In this document: one piece after another, positions 24,064 through 35,500 of the stretch
How positions within the stretch are numbered: position 1 is the stretch's first letter
Layout of the letters: the number at the start of each line of letters is the position of its first letter
Assembly (NCBI RefSeq): GCF_030732865.1
Contig: NZ_JASHKB010000017.1
Span: 16,766-80,765 of the forward strand
Direction: 5' to 3'
DNA: 64,000 nt
DNA from: Roseitalea sp. MMSF_3546
GTDB lineage: Bacteria > Pseudomonadota > Alphaproteobacteria > Rhizobiales > Rhizobiaceae
Made by a program: the position numbers and the translations under genes
Notes under the pieces: model-generated
The model's input: only the letters and a program-made list of their open reading frames with translations
Databases searched by the model: none
Told to the model about the DNA's origin: nothing

Positions 24064-26410
24064 CGATAGGCCTCCTTTCGGCTAGGATGAGCACCGGCGG
24101 CAACAACAGCAAGTCGGCCGCAAGAGCCGCGGCGATCGTGATCGCACACAGCATGCCGACATGCTGATTGACGGCAAAACCCGATGTCGCCAGAACACCA
24201 AATCCCATGATCAGGGCAAGTGACGTTAGAACGAGCGCCGGGGCGACGGTCGTGAAGGTCTGCCGCACGGCATCGGCCGGCGACAGGCGATCCTGACGGC
24301 GCGCCCGCAAGTACTTTATCAGAAAATGCACGCTGTCATCGACAACGATTCCCAATGTCATAGTGGTGACCACCGAAGACGCAAGATTGACTTGCCCCAC
24401 CCAAAAGCCCCAGACGCCGAACGCGAGCACCGCCGGCACCAGATTTGGAAGCAGGCTTAAAAGCCCGACACGGATGTCTCGGAGCACCAACAGCATGATC
24501 ATCGAAATCAGCACCAGCGCAAAGACGGTCCCACCGACCATGCTGCGGATATTGCGTTCGGACAGATACGCAAATACCATGGACATGCCGGTCGCTTGGG
24601 TGAACTGGTCGGGGGCGTTTTCGATTAGCCATTGCTCGCCTTGATGGCCCAGTTCGCGTACACGCGCACTCGTGACATCACTTAGCACTGCCGTGACACG
24701 CGAATGTGACCGATCAATGGATATGAGAGTGGTCAGGTCGTGCCCGACAGGCAGGCCAAGCTCGTAGACGAACAGGTTTTCGGCGTTGAGTTCGCGTGTG
24801 TCGGCAATGCGGAAGTAGGCGGGGTCATCGCCGTTGACAGTACGATTGATGCGCTTGAGGACTTCGGCCAAAGAATCCACCGACACGACATCGTCCTGTT
24901 CGGCCAGCCATTGGGCAAACGCGTCCACGTTGCGCAAATAGTCAGGATCAAAGACACCCCCCTCGGTACCGGCGGGAACGGAGTATTCGATAACATTGAG
25001 GCCGGTCAGCCGGTCCTCGGTAAATTCGGCCGACTGGCGGAACTCGAACCGCATGCCGAAGTATCGGATGTAATCGTCATCAAGCGCAATCCGCGAGATG
25101 CCGACGGCCGCCAGCGGCAGCAGCATGGCAAACAGCACGATCAGCGCCCGGCGCCGGGCGATGACAAATTCGCCCAGCCGCTGCATCGCCGGGACGAGCG
25201 AGAACCGCTCGGTCATTCGGGGCGGCACGAAGCTGACAAGGCATGGAAGTGCGGTCAGGCACAGCATCATGCCGACCACCACGCCGAATGCAACTACGTT
25301 TCCTAAATCACGCATTGGCGGCGACGGGCTGAAGTTAAGGCACAGGAAACCGATCGCCGTGGTCACGCAGGTCACCCCGATCGGCACGGCGTTCTGGGCC
25401 CAGGCCCTGATCAGGCTGCGGCGATCATCGCCGGTCCGGCGCGCAAGACGCAGCCAGGTGGTCAAAAGATGGACGCATGAGGCAAGTGTCAGCACGATGA
25501 TGCTGACCGGCGCGCCGGCCGTCGCGCTGTTGAGCAGCATGCCCGCCCAGCCGGCGAACCCCATCGCGGCCGCCGAGGTCGCCGCCAAGACCGCAACCGT
25601 CGACACAGTGGCCCAGAACGAGGAGAACCCGATCAGAAGCGCAAGAAGGGTCAATACGCCCATCACAGGCATGAGCGTGGCCATATCGGCCTGACCGGCC
25701 TCGGCGAACGAGACATCGGCAAGGACGCTGCCCGTCAGCCGGATCTCGAATTGCGGGTGATCCTGACGCCATTGGGCAGCCATGGACCGGGCATGGGCCG
25801 CAATCTCGACGACCTTTTCGCCGCCATCATCGGGCTTGATCACGTTGACGTTGATGCCGACTACATCGCCATTGGGCGAGACCAGGCGATTGAGCAACTC
25901 CTCCTGCCCCAATGCGGTTCGGCGGATCTCCTGAGCACGCTCAATGGTTATCGTTTTTCCAGTCGGCACCAGCGGGTCGAGGAGGATCTCATCGCCTCGG
26001 GCGCGGACATTGTTGAAGTTGGCCGGCGAATCGACCCGCAAGGTGTTGGGTATCTGCCAGGCCTGTTCGGTCATTTGCGCCAAAGCCATGAGCGCTGCAG
26101 GCGTGTATATATCACCGTTTCGGGCAGCGATGACGAAGAGGACATTGGCCGATGCTGCGTAGGTGTCCTCGAACTCTTGCAGCGCGATGCGCTCTGGATT
26201 TTCGGTTCCGAAGAACAGCCTGCTGTCGGGATTGAAGCGCAGATTGAGCGCGCCGGCGGCAATGACCAGCACCAGCACGGTCGACAGCGCCAGAACGATC
26301 CAGCGCGATCGCAGCAATGCCGCCGCGACGCCTTCAAGCGCGACAGGGTCGATGCGCGGGCGCCACGTTCGGTTTCGCCCGGCCGCCGCATTGGGATGTT
26401 CCGCGGTCAT
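24053..26410 (-). CDS. MMPL-family RND exporter, 785 aa
   Basis: Two repeats of one helix, a large periplasmic domain and five helices: first helix near residues 36-55 (IVLALSTVLVLVIAAGAL), helix bundle near 255-400, second single helix near 430, final bundle from about 630. The second half carries GIVVDDSVHFLIKY, where paired Asp and His are the proton-relay site of this family. Length fits COG1033 'predicted exporters' (HpnN-like) rather than tripartite AcrB pumps (over 1000 residues). No adaptor or TolC gene is adjacent; instead a LolA-like and a barrel protein follow. Likely extrudes the lipid made by the adjacent PKS, as MmpL7/8/10 do for mycobacterial Pks lipids. Confidence 0.88.
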   Translation of the reverse strand: MTAEHPNAAAGRNRTWRPRIDPVALEGVAAALLRSRWIVLALSTVLVLVIAAGALNLRFNPDSRLFFGTENPERIALQEFEDTYAASANVLFVIAARNGDIYTPAALMALAQMTEQAWQIPNTLRVDSPANFNNVRARGDEILLDPLVPTGKTITIERAQEIRRTALGQEELLNRLVSPNGDVVGINVNVIKPDDGGEKVVEIAAHARSMAAQWRQDHPQFEIRLTGSVLADVSFAEAGQADMATLMPVMGVLTLLALLIGFSSFWATVSTVAVLAATSAAAMGFAGWAGMLLNSATAGAPVSIIVLTLASCVHLLTTWLRLARRTGDDRRSLIRAWAQNAVPIGVTCVTTAIGFLCLNFSPSPPMRDLGNVVAFGVVVGMMLCLTALPCLVSFVPPRMTERFSLVPAMQRLGEFVIARRRALIVLFAMLLPLAAVGISRIALDDDYIRYFGMRFEFRQSAEFTEDRLTGLNVIEYSVPAGTEGGVFDPDYLRNVDAFAQWLAEQDDVVSVDSLAEVLKRINRTVNGDDPAYFRIADTRELNAENLFVYELGLPVGHDLTTLISIDRSHSRVTAVLSDVTSARVRELGHQGEQWLIENAPDQFTQATGMSMVFAYLSERNIRSMVGGTVFALVLISMIMLLVLRDIRVGLLSLLPNLVPAVLAFGVWGFWVGQVNLASSVVTTMTLGIVVDDSVHFLIKYLRARRQDRLSPADAVRQTFTTVAPALVLTSLALIMGFGVLATSGFAVNQHVGMLCAITIAAALAADLLLLPPVLILAERRPIDDQ

Positions 26411-26512
26411 TCAATCAACCCAGACGCTGGCCTCGTCGCTGTGTCAATCCGCCCCGGGCGATTGCTGAAACCAAGCCGCCGCCATTGCGCGCCGACAGTG
26501 GCCCGGGGCATG

Positions 26513-26529
26513 CACCTCGATCCGAGGTG
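26513..26529. promoter_or_regulatory. Short hairpin in the PKS-MMPL gap
   Basis: CACCTCG and CGAGGTG arms with a 3-base loop inside the 150-base gap between the PKS and MMPL genes. No U-run. It could lower expression of the exporter relative to the PKS; the rest of the gap shows no gene. Confidence 0.3.
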
Positions 26530-26560
26530 GTCGTTGGGGCTCGACACCCGAAGACGGCCG

Positions 26561-29500
26561 TCACTCGTGGTGCTCCATCATCGTTGCCGTGCCATGCGTA
26601 AGACTCTTTTCCGATTCCTGGGGCTCATAGGTTGCGCCGACCTTCAGCTCCGGCGGCTCCACCCCCATTTCCTGCAGGCTTTCCACCGCAAATTGCAGGG
26701 CCTCTCCGACTCCATAGGCCGACGGATCCCACATTGATCGAAACATGCGGCTCTTGCCAGTGTGAAGGCTGCGCCACTGGTATTCGTAACGGGTAACATC
26801 GACGAGCGTGGGATGGTGCAGCGGCTCGACCATCAGGCCGCCAAAGGACGCGCGGGCACCCGGCGCGGCGAACATGACAGGCGCGAGCGGCGAGCGGGCC
26901 ATCACGGATTTCGGAAACGTCTGGCTGACCTCGAATTGCGGCAGATAGGCGCCATCGGCCCTGAGCTGCTCGGCAAGTGCGCGCTGACGGGTGAAATTGC
27001 CCGGCGCTCCCATCGCTGCGGCTGCCCTTAGCTGTTTACCTATGTCACGGGCGACTGCCTCAAGATCATGATATGCGCTAAAATCGCATCTCAGCATGGT
27101 CATGTTGGCCACATAACCCACATAGCTCTCTAGCGCCGGGGTGGTTCGTCCTGCCATCTCGCAATTGACGTAAATGCCATCGGCGCCGCCACGCCGGCAG
27201 ATTACCGAGGCAAATGCGGCGATCTGAAGTGCCGTCTCTGTCACACCGGCTCTCCGCAGTCGCTCGTCGAGTTCGCGGTCCGCCCGATCGGACGTCTCAA
27301 TGTCCAAATTGCCGCTTCTGCCGAAATTCAGGCGTTCGGAATCGAATTGATCTCCGGATGCCGCCCAACCGATACGTGGCGGCGTCAATGGCGGCAGCAG
27401 CGTTGCGCTATAGTGCGCTTGGGCTGCCTGTGTTGCACCGACGTCACCAACTCGCTCGACCTCCCGCAGATAGCGTTCGAAGGTCATTTCGGGTTTGGGG
27501 CCGATCGGCATGCCCATGTAGGCCGCAAAAAGCTCGTTCATCACAATTGCAAGGCAATAGGCATCGTGGACAACATGATGGCTCCATAAGTGGAACACAT
27601 CACCATCGGACCCGCAGCGCAGCAACGTAACCCGGAATAAGGGACCGCTCTCGAAATCAACGTCCGTTCGGCCAAGCTCGCTTAATTGTTCTTCCAGGGC
27701 ACTGGCCGAAACCGCTCCAAGATCGCGCACGGCAAATGCATCGGGCGCATCGGCCGGTATGGTAACGCGCCAATCACCCTCCAGCCTGACAAAGCGCATG
27801 CGGAGCGACTGATGCCGCCCGACGACTTGGGCGACGGCGCGGCGCAACCGGTCGACATCGAGCCCCGGCCGAATGCGGAGCGCCCGCATGCTGACCCAAT
27901 AGGCGTTGAGCGAATTACCATTCCTGTTGTCTGGCCCGATGTTGAGGCATGCCAATTGCTGCGCCGTCACGGGCAGCGATTCCTGCCGCCCATTTGACTT
28001 TGGCACTGTGGGCCGCCTAGCCTTTGACGACGCAGCGCGAATGCCGGATTGGTGCCGGCCCACGGCCCTCTCCTTGGGGTCGAAGCGTTTGATGGCTATT
28101 GCCTCGCCCAGCGTTTCAGCAATTGTCTCCAGCAGCCCGCTTGCGGTTTCCTCGTCGACCACATCGGCGTCAAAGGCCCACAGAAGCTCAAGCGCGCCAT
28201 CGCGCTCGACCGCCGTCAGGCGGATTTCATTGACCGCGCGTGTGGCCGCATCGTCAAAAATCGCATCAAGCATGTCCGGGTCGAGGTCGGCGACGGTGGC
28301 ATGATCGATGAACGCAAAGCCGATCTGCGCGGGATTGAGACCGGCCTTGTCGAACCGGTCGGCCAACAACGCGGCACAGGCAGCCGCGTCGAAACGCCGG
28401 TGATGCAGGCAGGTGCGCAGGCGGCGGCTGATCGCATCGCTGTCCCACTCGTGACCTGCATGGCGCTCGACAAGTATTGGCAGCGCATCGGCAAAGGGCC
28501 CAACGACGTCCTGTCGATCCGGCTCGCGACGCACCAGATCGGTACGCTCTACGATCATCCGATGCTCGCCAAAGCGGCATTCCAACGCGCCCGCCATCGC
28601 TGAAAGCAGTCGGCCTTCGGATACGATCGGATCATCGGCCGATGTCCAACTTGCGATCCGAGTGCTCAGCGTCACAATGGAGCCCGCATTCCACCCCATG
28701 CCGACCGGGGCCGTCGCCCGCGAACGACTGGTGAAGACGATCGGCTGGGGCAGATCATGCAGGACTTCCTGCCAGAAGGCCTGGTCGCGCAGGCTCGCTT
28801 CATTGTCGTCGACCACACAGTCGGAAGCAATGGCACAATAGTCGGCCGGGGGCTGCTCGGTCTGCCCTTCGGCCAGTTCCTTCAGCCGCTGCGACACAAA
28901 TTGAACGGACCAGCGATCGCCGGCCGCCGTGTGACAGGCAATGTGGACTTCGGCGCCGTCATCGCGTGAGCGCCAACCGAACCGCCACAGCGCGCCGCTT
29001 TGCCCCGAAAGCGTTTCGTCCGGGCCAGGCTCGCCCAACGGAACAAGGGCCGGCGGCTCCTGCGAGAGTTCGAACGTCGCCTCCGAACCTTGGCCGAGCC
29101 GAAGGCGCAGGGCCGGCTGTTCGCGCGCCAGCGCCTCGAGCGCCGCGCCGACAGCGGACATGGCCACGCCTTGATCCATGGTCAGCGTCGCCCGGAACCA
29201 CTGGGCGTGGCGCGCCATTTCGGACGACATCAGCCCCTTGTCGACGGCAATGGCCGCGAGCTGGCGCGGCATGACCGGGAAGGCATCGGGCGCTGCGCCG
29301 TCACCCTTCGATTGCGGGCTCGCGGAGAGGCCGGCCTGCTCAGTGCGCGCCGTGTCGGCTTCGATCGCCCTGACAATGACGTCGGACAGTCCGCCCACGG
29401 TCGGAGCCTGCAGGAACTTGCCGACGGGTATCGCGATGTCCAGTTCGGCCTCGACACGGTTCTTGAGCTCGAACGATGACAGGGAATCGAGCCCGACCTC

Positions 29501-32500
29501 GGCAAGGGCACGGTCGAGCGGCACCGAGGCGGCCTCGACCTTGAGCACGCGCGCGATCTCGCCCTGGATGAACTCCGAAAGGAGCGCGGGCCACTGGCTC
29601 TTGTCCGTTGCGGCGAGCTGGGTGCGAATCTTCGTGCCGCCGCGTCCGGCGCCGGCCAGCAGACCGCGCATGCGCGGTGCATTCGCGCCGGGGCTGCCCC
29701 GGGTGATGCTCTGCCAGTCGACCTTGGCAAAAGCGGCCGTCGGCAAAGCGCTCATTATGAACTGACCAAGGGCCTCGCAGGCGATATCGTCGCCGATCGG
29801 CTTCATCCCGACGCTGTCGAGATAGCTGGCCATCGCGTCGCTGCGCGCCACAAAGCCTGATTCGCCCAGCGCACCCCAGTCGATCGTCTGTGCCGCCCGG
29901 CCCCCGGCGCGACGGTAGCTGGCGAATGCATCCAGGAACGCATTTGCGGCGACATAGTTGGACTGGCCCTGCGAGCCGATCATCTGCGCAAGCGAGGAGA
30001 AGCACACGAAGAAATCGAGCCCGGCGCCCCTTGCCTCCAGCGCACGGTGCATGTTCCAGGCGCCCTTGATCTTGGGCCGCAGAACGGCGGTGAACTGATC
30101 GTCGGTGAGCTGGCCGATAAAGCCGTCCTGAAGCACCATGGCGCCATGGACGATGCCGCGCAGCGGCTTGTCGTGCGCAACCAGATCGCCGATCGCCGCA
30201 TCGACGGCGCGCGCATCGGTGGCGTCGAGCGCCAGCGGGACGATTTCGGCGCCTTGGGCGCGCATCGCCTCGACGCGGGCGGCGTCCTTGCTTCGGACCG
30301 CGCCCTTGCGGCCGGCGAGCACGATCCGGCCGGCGCCGTTGGCGGCCATCCATTCGGCGACCGCCAGCCCGAAACCGGACAGGCCGCCGGTGATCAGGTA
30401 GCCTGCCTCGGCGTCCAGTGGGGCGGGCTTGCGCATATCGGTTTGCACGTCCACGTGGGCGTCGTCAAACGTGATGACCACCTTGCCGATATGCTGAGCC
30501 TTGGCCATGTGGCGAAACGCTTCAACCACGTCGGACACCGGAAAGACAGCTTGCGGCAGCGGCTGATAGCTGCCGTCGCCCAGGCGCTCGGATACGGTTT
30601 CGAGCAATTGGGTGATCAGGCCCGGTCTTTCATCTTCGAAGACCGACAGGTCAACGACATGAAAGCTGTTGTTATAGTAAAGCGATTTCAGCCCGATAGG
30701 CTTGTCGGCGAACAGGTCGCGCTTGCCAATTTCAATGAACCGCCCGAACGGCGCAAGGCACTCCAGCCCCTTGTCGATCGCCGATCCGGCAAGGGCGTTC
30801 AGTACCAGATCGACGCCGCGTCCGCCTGTTGCCTTGCGGACACCGTCGGCGAAATCGACGCTGCGGGAATCACCGACAAATGCTATGCCCATCTCATTGA
30901 GGTATTGACGCTTTTCGGGCGTTCCGGCCGTCGCGAACACGTTCGCCCCGATGTTGCGCGCCACCTGGATGGCGGCAAGGCCGACACCGCCGGTCGCGGT
31001 ATGAATCAGCGCAGTTTCGCCTTCGCTAAGTCGCCCAAGTTCCTCCAATGCATAGCAGGCTGTCATGAACCCGACGGGAAAGGAAGCGGCGTCCGCATAA
31101 GAAACATCATTGGCGATGCCCACAACCGCTTCTTGTTTTGTGATGGCGTAACGGCGCAAAAATCCCTTGCCCATGCCCATGATGCGGTCGCCGGGACGGT
31201 ACTTCGTGACGCCGGAGCCGACGGCTTTGACACGGCCCGAATACTCAAAGCCCATATTGCGCCACCAGGCGCCGTCGCCCTCGATCTCGTCGGGCAGGAT
31301 GCCGGTGGCGACCATGATATCGCGGAAGTTGAGGCCGACGGCCATCACCTCAATCAGCAGTTCGTCGGGACCCGGCTGCGGCGTCTCGGCCTCCCGCAGC
31401 ACGATGTTGTCGACCGAGCCGGGTCTGGTCATGGTGACGACGAAATTGTCGTCGCAGGCCGACAAATCGATCCGGCGCATCCTCGGCGGCAGGTCGGCGG
31501 TCTCCATCTGCTGCACCCGCGAGACATGGATGTCACCGCCGCGGAGGACAATCTCGGTCTCCTCGCCGTTGGCGATGAGCAAGCGGGCGAGTGTCACCGG
31601 TGCGGAAACCGCAGCCCGATCGACGTCGGCCAGGCGGATATTGAACTCGGGAATCTCGGCAGACAGTGTGCGCGCCAGCCCGACCACTCCTGACTGCGAA
31701 AGGCCTGCCTCTGTGAGTGCGTCGCTGTCGGCAGCGACCCTCGCGCCGTTTGTGATGATCCAATAGGGTCGGGACTTACCGATCTCACGCAACTGGTCTA
31801 GCGCCCGGCCGGCATCGGCCAAATTAAGCACATTGCGCTCGGCTGCCTCGACGAGGTTGTGTGCTGACACCTGTTCATCGAACGCAAGCGAGCGGAGATC
31901 AACAATGCCGGCGGGCCGCAAATCATCGTCCAAGAAGTCGGCAAAGGCCTCCGCAAGCCTGTCAGGACCGCTGTCGGCGATCGGAGCGCCCGAAACGGTC
32001 ATGGCGGTTGCGCCGCACGATCGCAGAGCCTCGGCAAGCGCCGCCCCGGGGCCTGACCCGTCATCGAGCACCAGCCAATCGATGACTGCGGTTTCGCTTT
32101 TCCCGTCATGGAGTTCGGCGCCAGCAGTCTCGGAGAGCAAGTCAAGCGACTCGACGTGAAAGACCGGCTTCACGCTGGCAGCTGTCGACGACTGATGAGC
32201 AGCCAATTGCTTCATCCTGAAATTGTCGATGGTGACCAGCACCTGGCCGTCGGGGCCGGTTATCCGGTAGACACCGCCCATCTCGGTGCTCGAACCGTTC
32301 ACTGGAACTGTCCTGAAGTCGACCCACATCTGGTGGGGCAGTTGGTCAACGACGGCAAGGCGTTCGATGCCGATCGGAAGCATCAATGGGAAATGGCCTT
32401 CCTCGTCGGTCTCGGGTATGCTCCTGGATGGGTCCCAGACGCCCGCGTCGATATCGATCAGCGGGATCGGTGCCTGAAAGCAGGCGTCCAACAGGGCCGG

Positions 32501-35500
32501 ATGTGCAATATAGCGCTGTGCACTCAAATCGACGCCGTGTGGCGCCGAAACTTTGGCAACGCATCGATCGCCGTCGCACCAGGCCGCGTCGATTCCTTGG
32601 AACAAAGCCCCATAATTAAGCCCATGCAGGGCGGTCAGCCGATAGAAGTCGGACTTGCCAATGGACGGCTCTCGACGCTCAACCATCGCGGCGGCATCGA
32701 CCCGTTCGGCTTCGAGCGGCCGGCGCAGCACATAGGCGTCGGCGCGCAGGCGCCAATCTTCCTCGTAATCGCGGGTCCGGCTGTAGATGCGCACGATGCC
32801 ACGTTCGATATCGAGCGTTGTCTCAAGCATCACCCAATCGTCATTGCCGATTGACAGCGCGTCAAGGAAGCGGACGTTGCGCAGCTCGACTGGTCCGGCG
32901 CCGAAATGGTCGCGCGCTGCGGCAACCATCATCTCGATGTATCCGGCCGCAGGAAAGACTGCCGATTCCTCGACACGGTGGTCGTTGATGTATCCGAACG
33001 CCTTGAGCGTGATCTCATTCGTCCAGGCTGGCGCGGCTCGGCCGGCACGTCGACCCAGAAGCGGATGGACCTCCGCCGAGAACAGCGTGCGCCTGGCCTC
33101 TTCGGGCGAATTCCACAATTCCTCGCGCGCCCATGGGTATAGCGGCAAGGCCAGGTCGCGGCGGCCTGGACCGGAGTTGATCTTGCGCCAGTCGAGACTG
33201 GTTCCGTGCGTGTGCAGTATCGCCTTGGCAACGGCAAGCGCATCGTAGTCGTCCTGCTCGCGATGCAAAGAATGTACGATCGCCGCATTGATGCCGGCAT
33301 CGTTGACGATTCCCGCCGTCAGAGGTGCGAGCGTCCGGTGCGGCCCCATCTCCAGGAACGTGTCGGCGCCGCTAGCGAGAGCGAAGCGCATGGCCTGGTC
33401 GAACGCGACGGGCTCGCGTAAGTTTCGCCACCAGTAGTCCGTGTCAAACCGTGTCTCAAGCCGTCCGGTAACTGTCGAAACGACGGGCAGATTCGGCGTG
33501 GACCACTCGATCTCGCCAAGCGTCTTGCGGAACCAGACCTCGCCGGAATCCAGCTGCGGCCCGTGCCAACCGAAATCCATCTTCAAACGGCGGACCAAGG
33601 CGTTGGGGAACTGCGCCTCGACAGCAGCAAGCAGCCGCTCGACGCCATCGATCTCACCTGACACGGTCTGCAGCGCCGGACCGTTATAGGCCGCAACCAC
33701 GACACTGCCGTCATCTGGCAGGAAGGCGGCGAGTTCGTCGACGCTCAGGCCTACTGCGGCCATTGCCCCCACTGATCCGATGGCATCGCGGATCATGCCC
33801 CGGGCGTGGATCAAACGCGCGGCGGTCGAAAGGCTGATCGCGTCGGCAATATAAGCTGCGGCTACCTCGCCGAAACTGTGACCGATCAGCAGGTCCGGCT
33901 CAATACCCCATTTGCGCCACAGCGCCATCAGACCGATCTGGTTGGCAAAGATCGCCGGCTGGGTAACATCTGCATCGTCGATCCGTGACGAAGCCTCATT
34001 GGAGAGCATGGCATCGACCACGGACCAGCCACTTACATTTCGGAACAGTGCATCGAATTCGTCGACACTCTGCCGGTAGACCTGATCGCATGTCAGAAGG
34101 CGCCGGGCCATACCCCACCACTGGCCGCCCTGACCGGCAAAGGTGACGGCCAGTTTCCCAGATGCGCGCGCGCGACCGCTCACAAAGGGCGGGATCGCGT
34201 ATCGATCTTCGGTTGCTTGCTCCTCGCCGGCAGCAATCATGTCCAGGCTTCGGCGCAGGTGCTGTCGGTCGGAGGCCAGGACAACGGCCCGCTCGGCGAA
34301 CTGGTCGCGGTGGAGCGCGAGAGTTGAAGCCAGGGAAGCGATCGGCTCGGCCGCAAGGCTGCCGTCATCGACCAAGGCCGCCGAAAGATCCGCGGCGACC
34401 TGGCGCAGTTGCGGCTCGCTGCTCGCCGAAAGGGGTACGAGGATCGGGCCAAAGTCGTGGCGGGCGAGCACTGCTCCGGGGGTCAGACGGGCGCGGGCAT
34501 TGCCACGATCGCCGCCAGACCAGTTTTCCAGCAATGCCGAAGCGTTGGTGCCGCCAAAGCCGAATGCGTTGACGGCGGCAAAGCGCGTCGCACCGTCGTG
34601 CGATGGAAGCTCAGTCGTCGCCACGGGCACGGCGATGTTGAGCGCGTCCATTGGAATCGCAGGATTGGGCGTGTCAAAGTTGCGATTGGGTGGAACCGTA
34701 CCATGGTAAACCGTAAGCGCTGCTTTAATAAATCCGCAAATGCCCGCGCCCGATTCCAGATGGCCGACATTGGGCTTGACTGTTCCGACGAGAGCCGGGC
34801 CGCCGGGACGGCCGGTGCCAAACACCCGCCCTATGGCCTTAGCCTCGATCGGATCGCCGATGGGTGTGCCGGTCCCGTGTGCTTCAATGAAGCCGACGTC
34901 CACCGGATCAACGGAGGCGCGCCGGCACAGGCCCTTGAGCATCTGCATCTGAGACTCAAAATTGGGCGCGGTGAGCGTGCTTGTTCGACCATCCTGGTTG
35001 ACGTTGGTCGCGCGCACGATCGCATAGATGCGATCGCCGTCCGCGAGCGCTTTGTCCAGCGGCTTAAGCAGCACCGCGCCGACGCCCTCGCCGCGCACGA
35101 AGCCGTTAGCGCGCGCGTCGAATGACGATATCTCTCCGGTCAAGGACAGCATGTTGGCCTTGCTGAACACCACGAACGTATCCGGGCTCAGCATTATGTT
35201 GACACCGGCAGCCACCGCGGCGTCGCAGGCACCGTCAAGAATGCTGCGGCAGGCAAGATCGACCGAAACCAGCGACGATGAGCACGCGGTGTCGACGGCG
35301 ACCGAGGGTCCGGTGAAATCGAAGCGATGGGAGACCCGGTTGGCCGCAATCGAATAAGCAGAGCCTGTGCCTGCCCAGATCTCGTCGGACGAGCGACGCA
35401 TCCTAAGATTGAGCCCATAATCGCTGGTCGAGATGCCGACAAAAACGCCAGTGCGCGCGTTCTGCGCTTCGGCGATAGTGGTTCCGGCGTCCTGAAGCGC

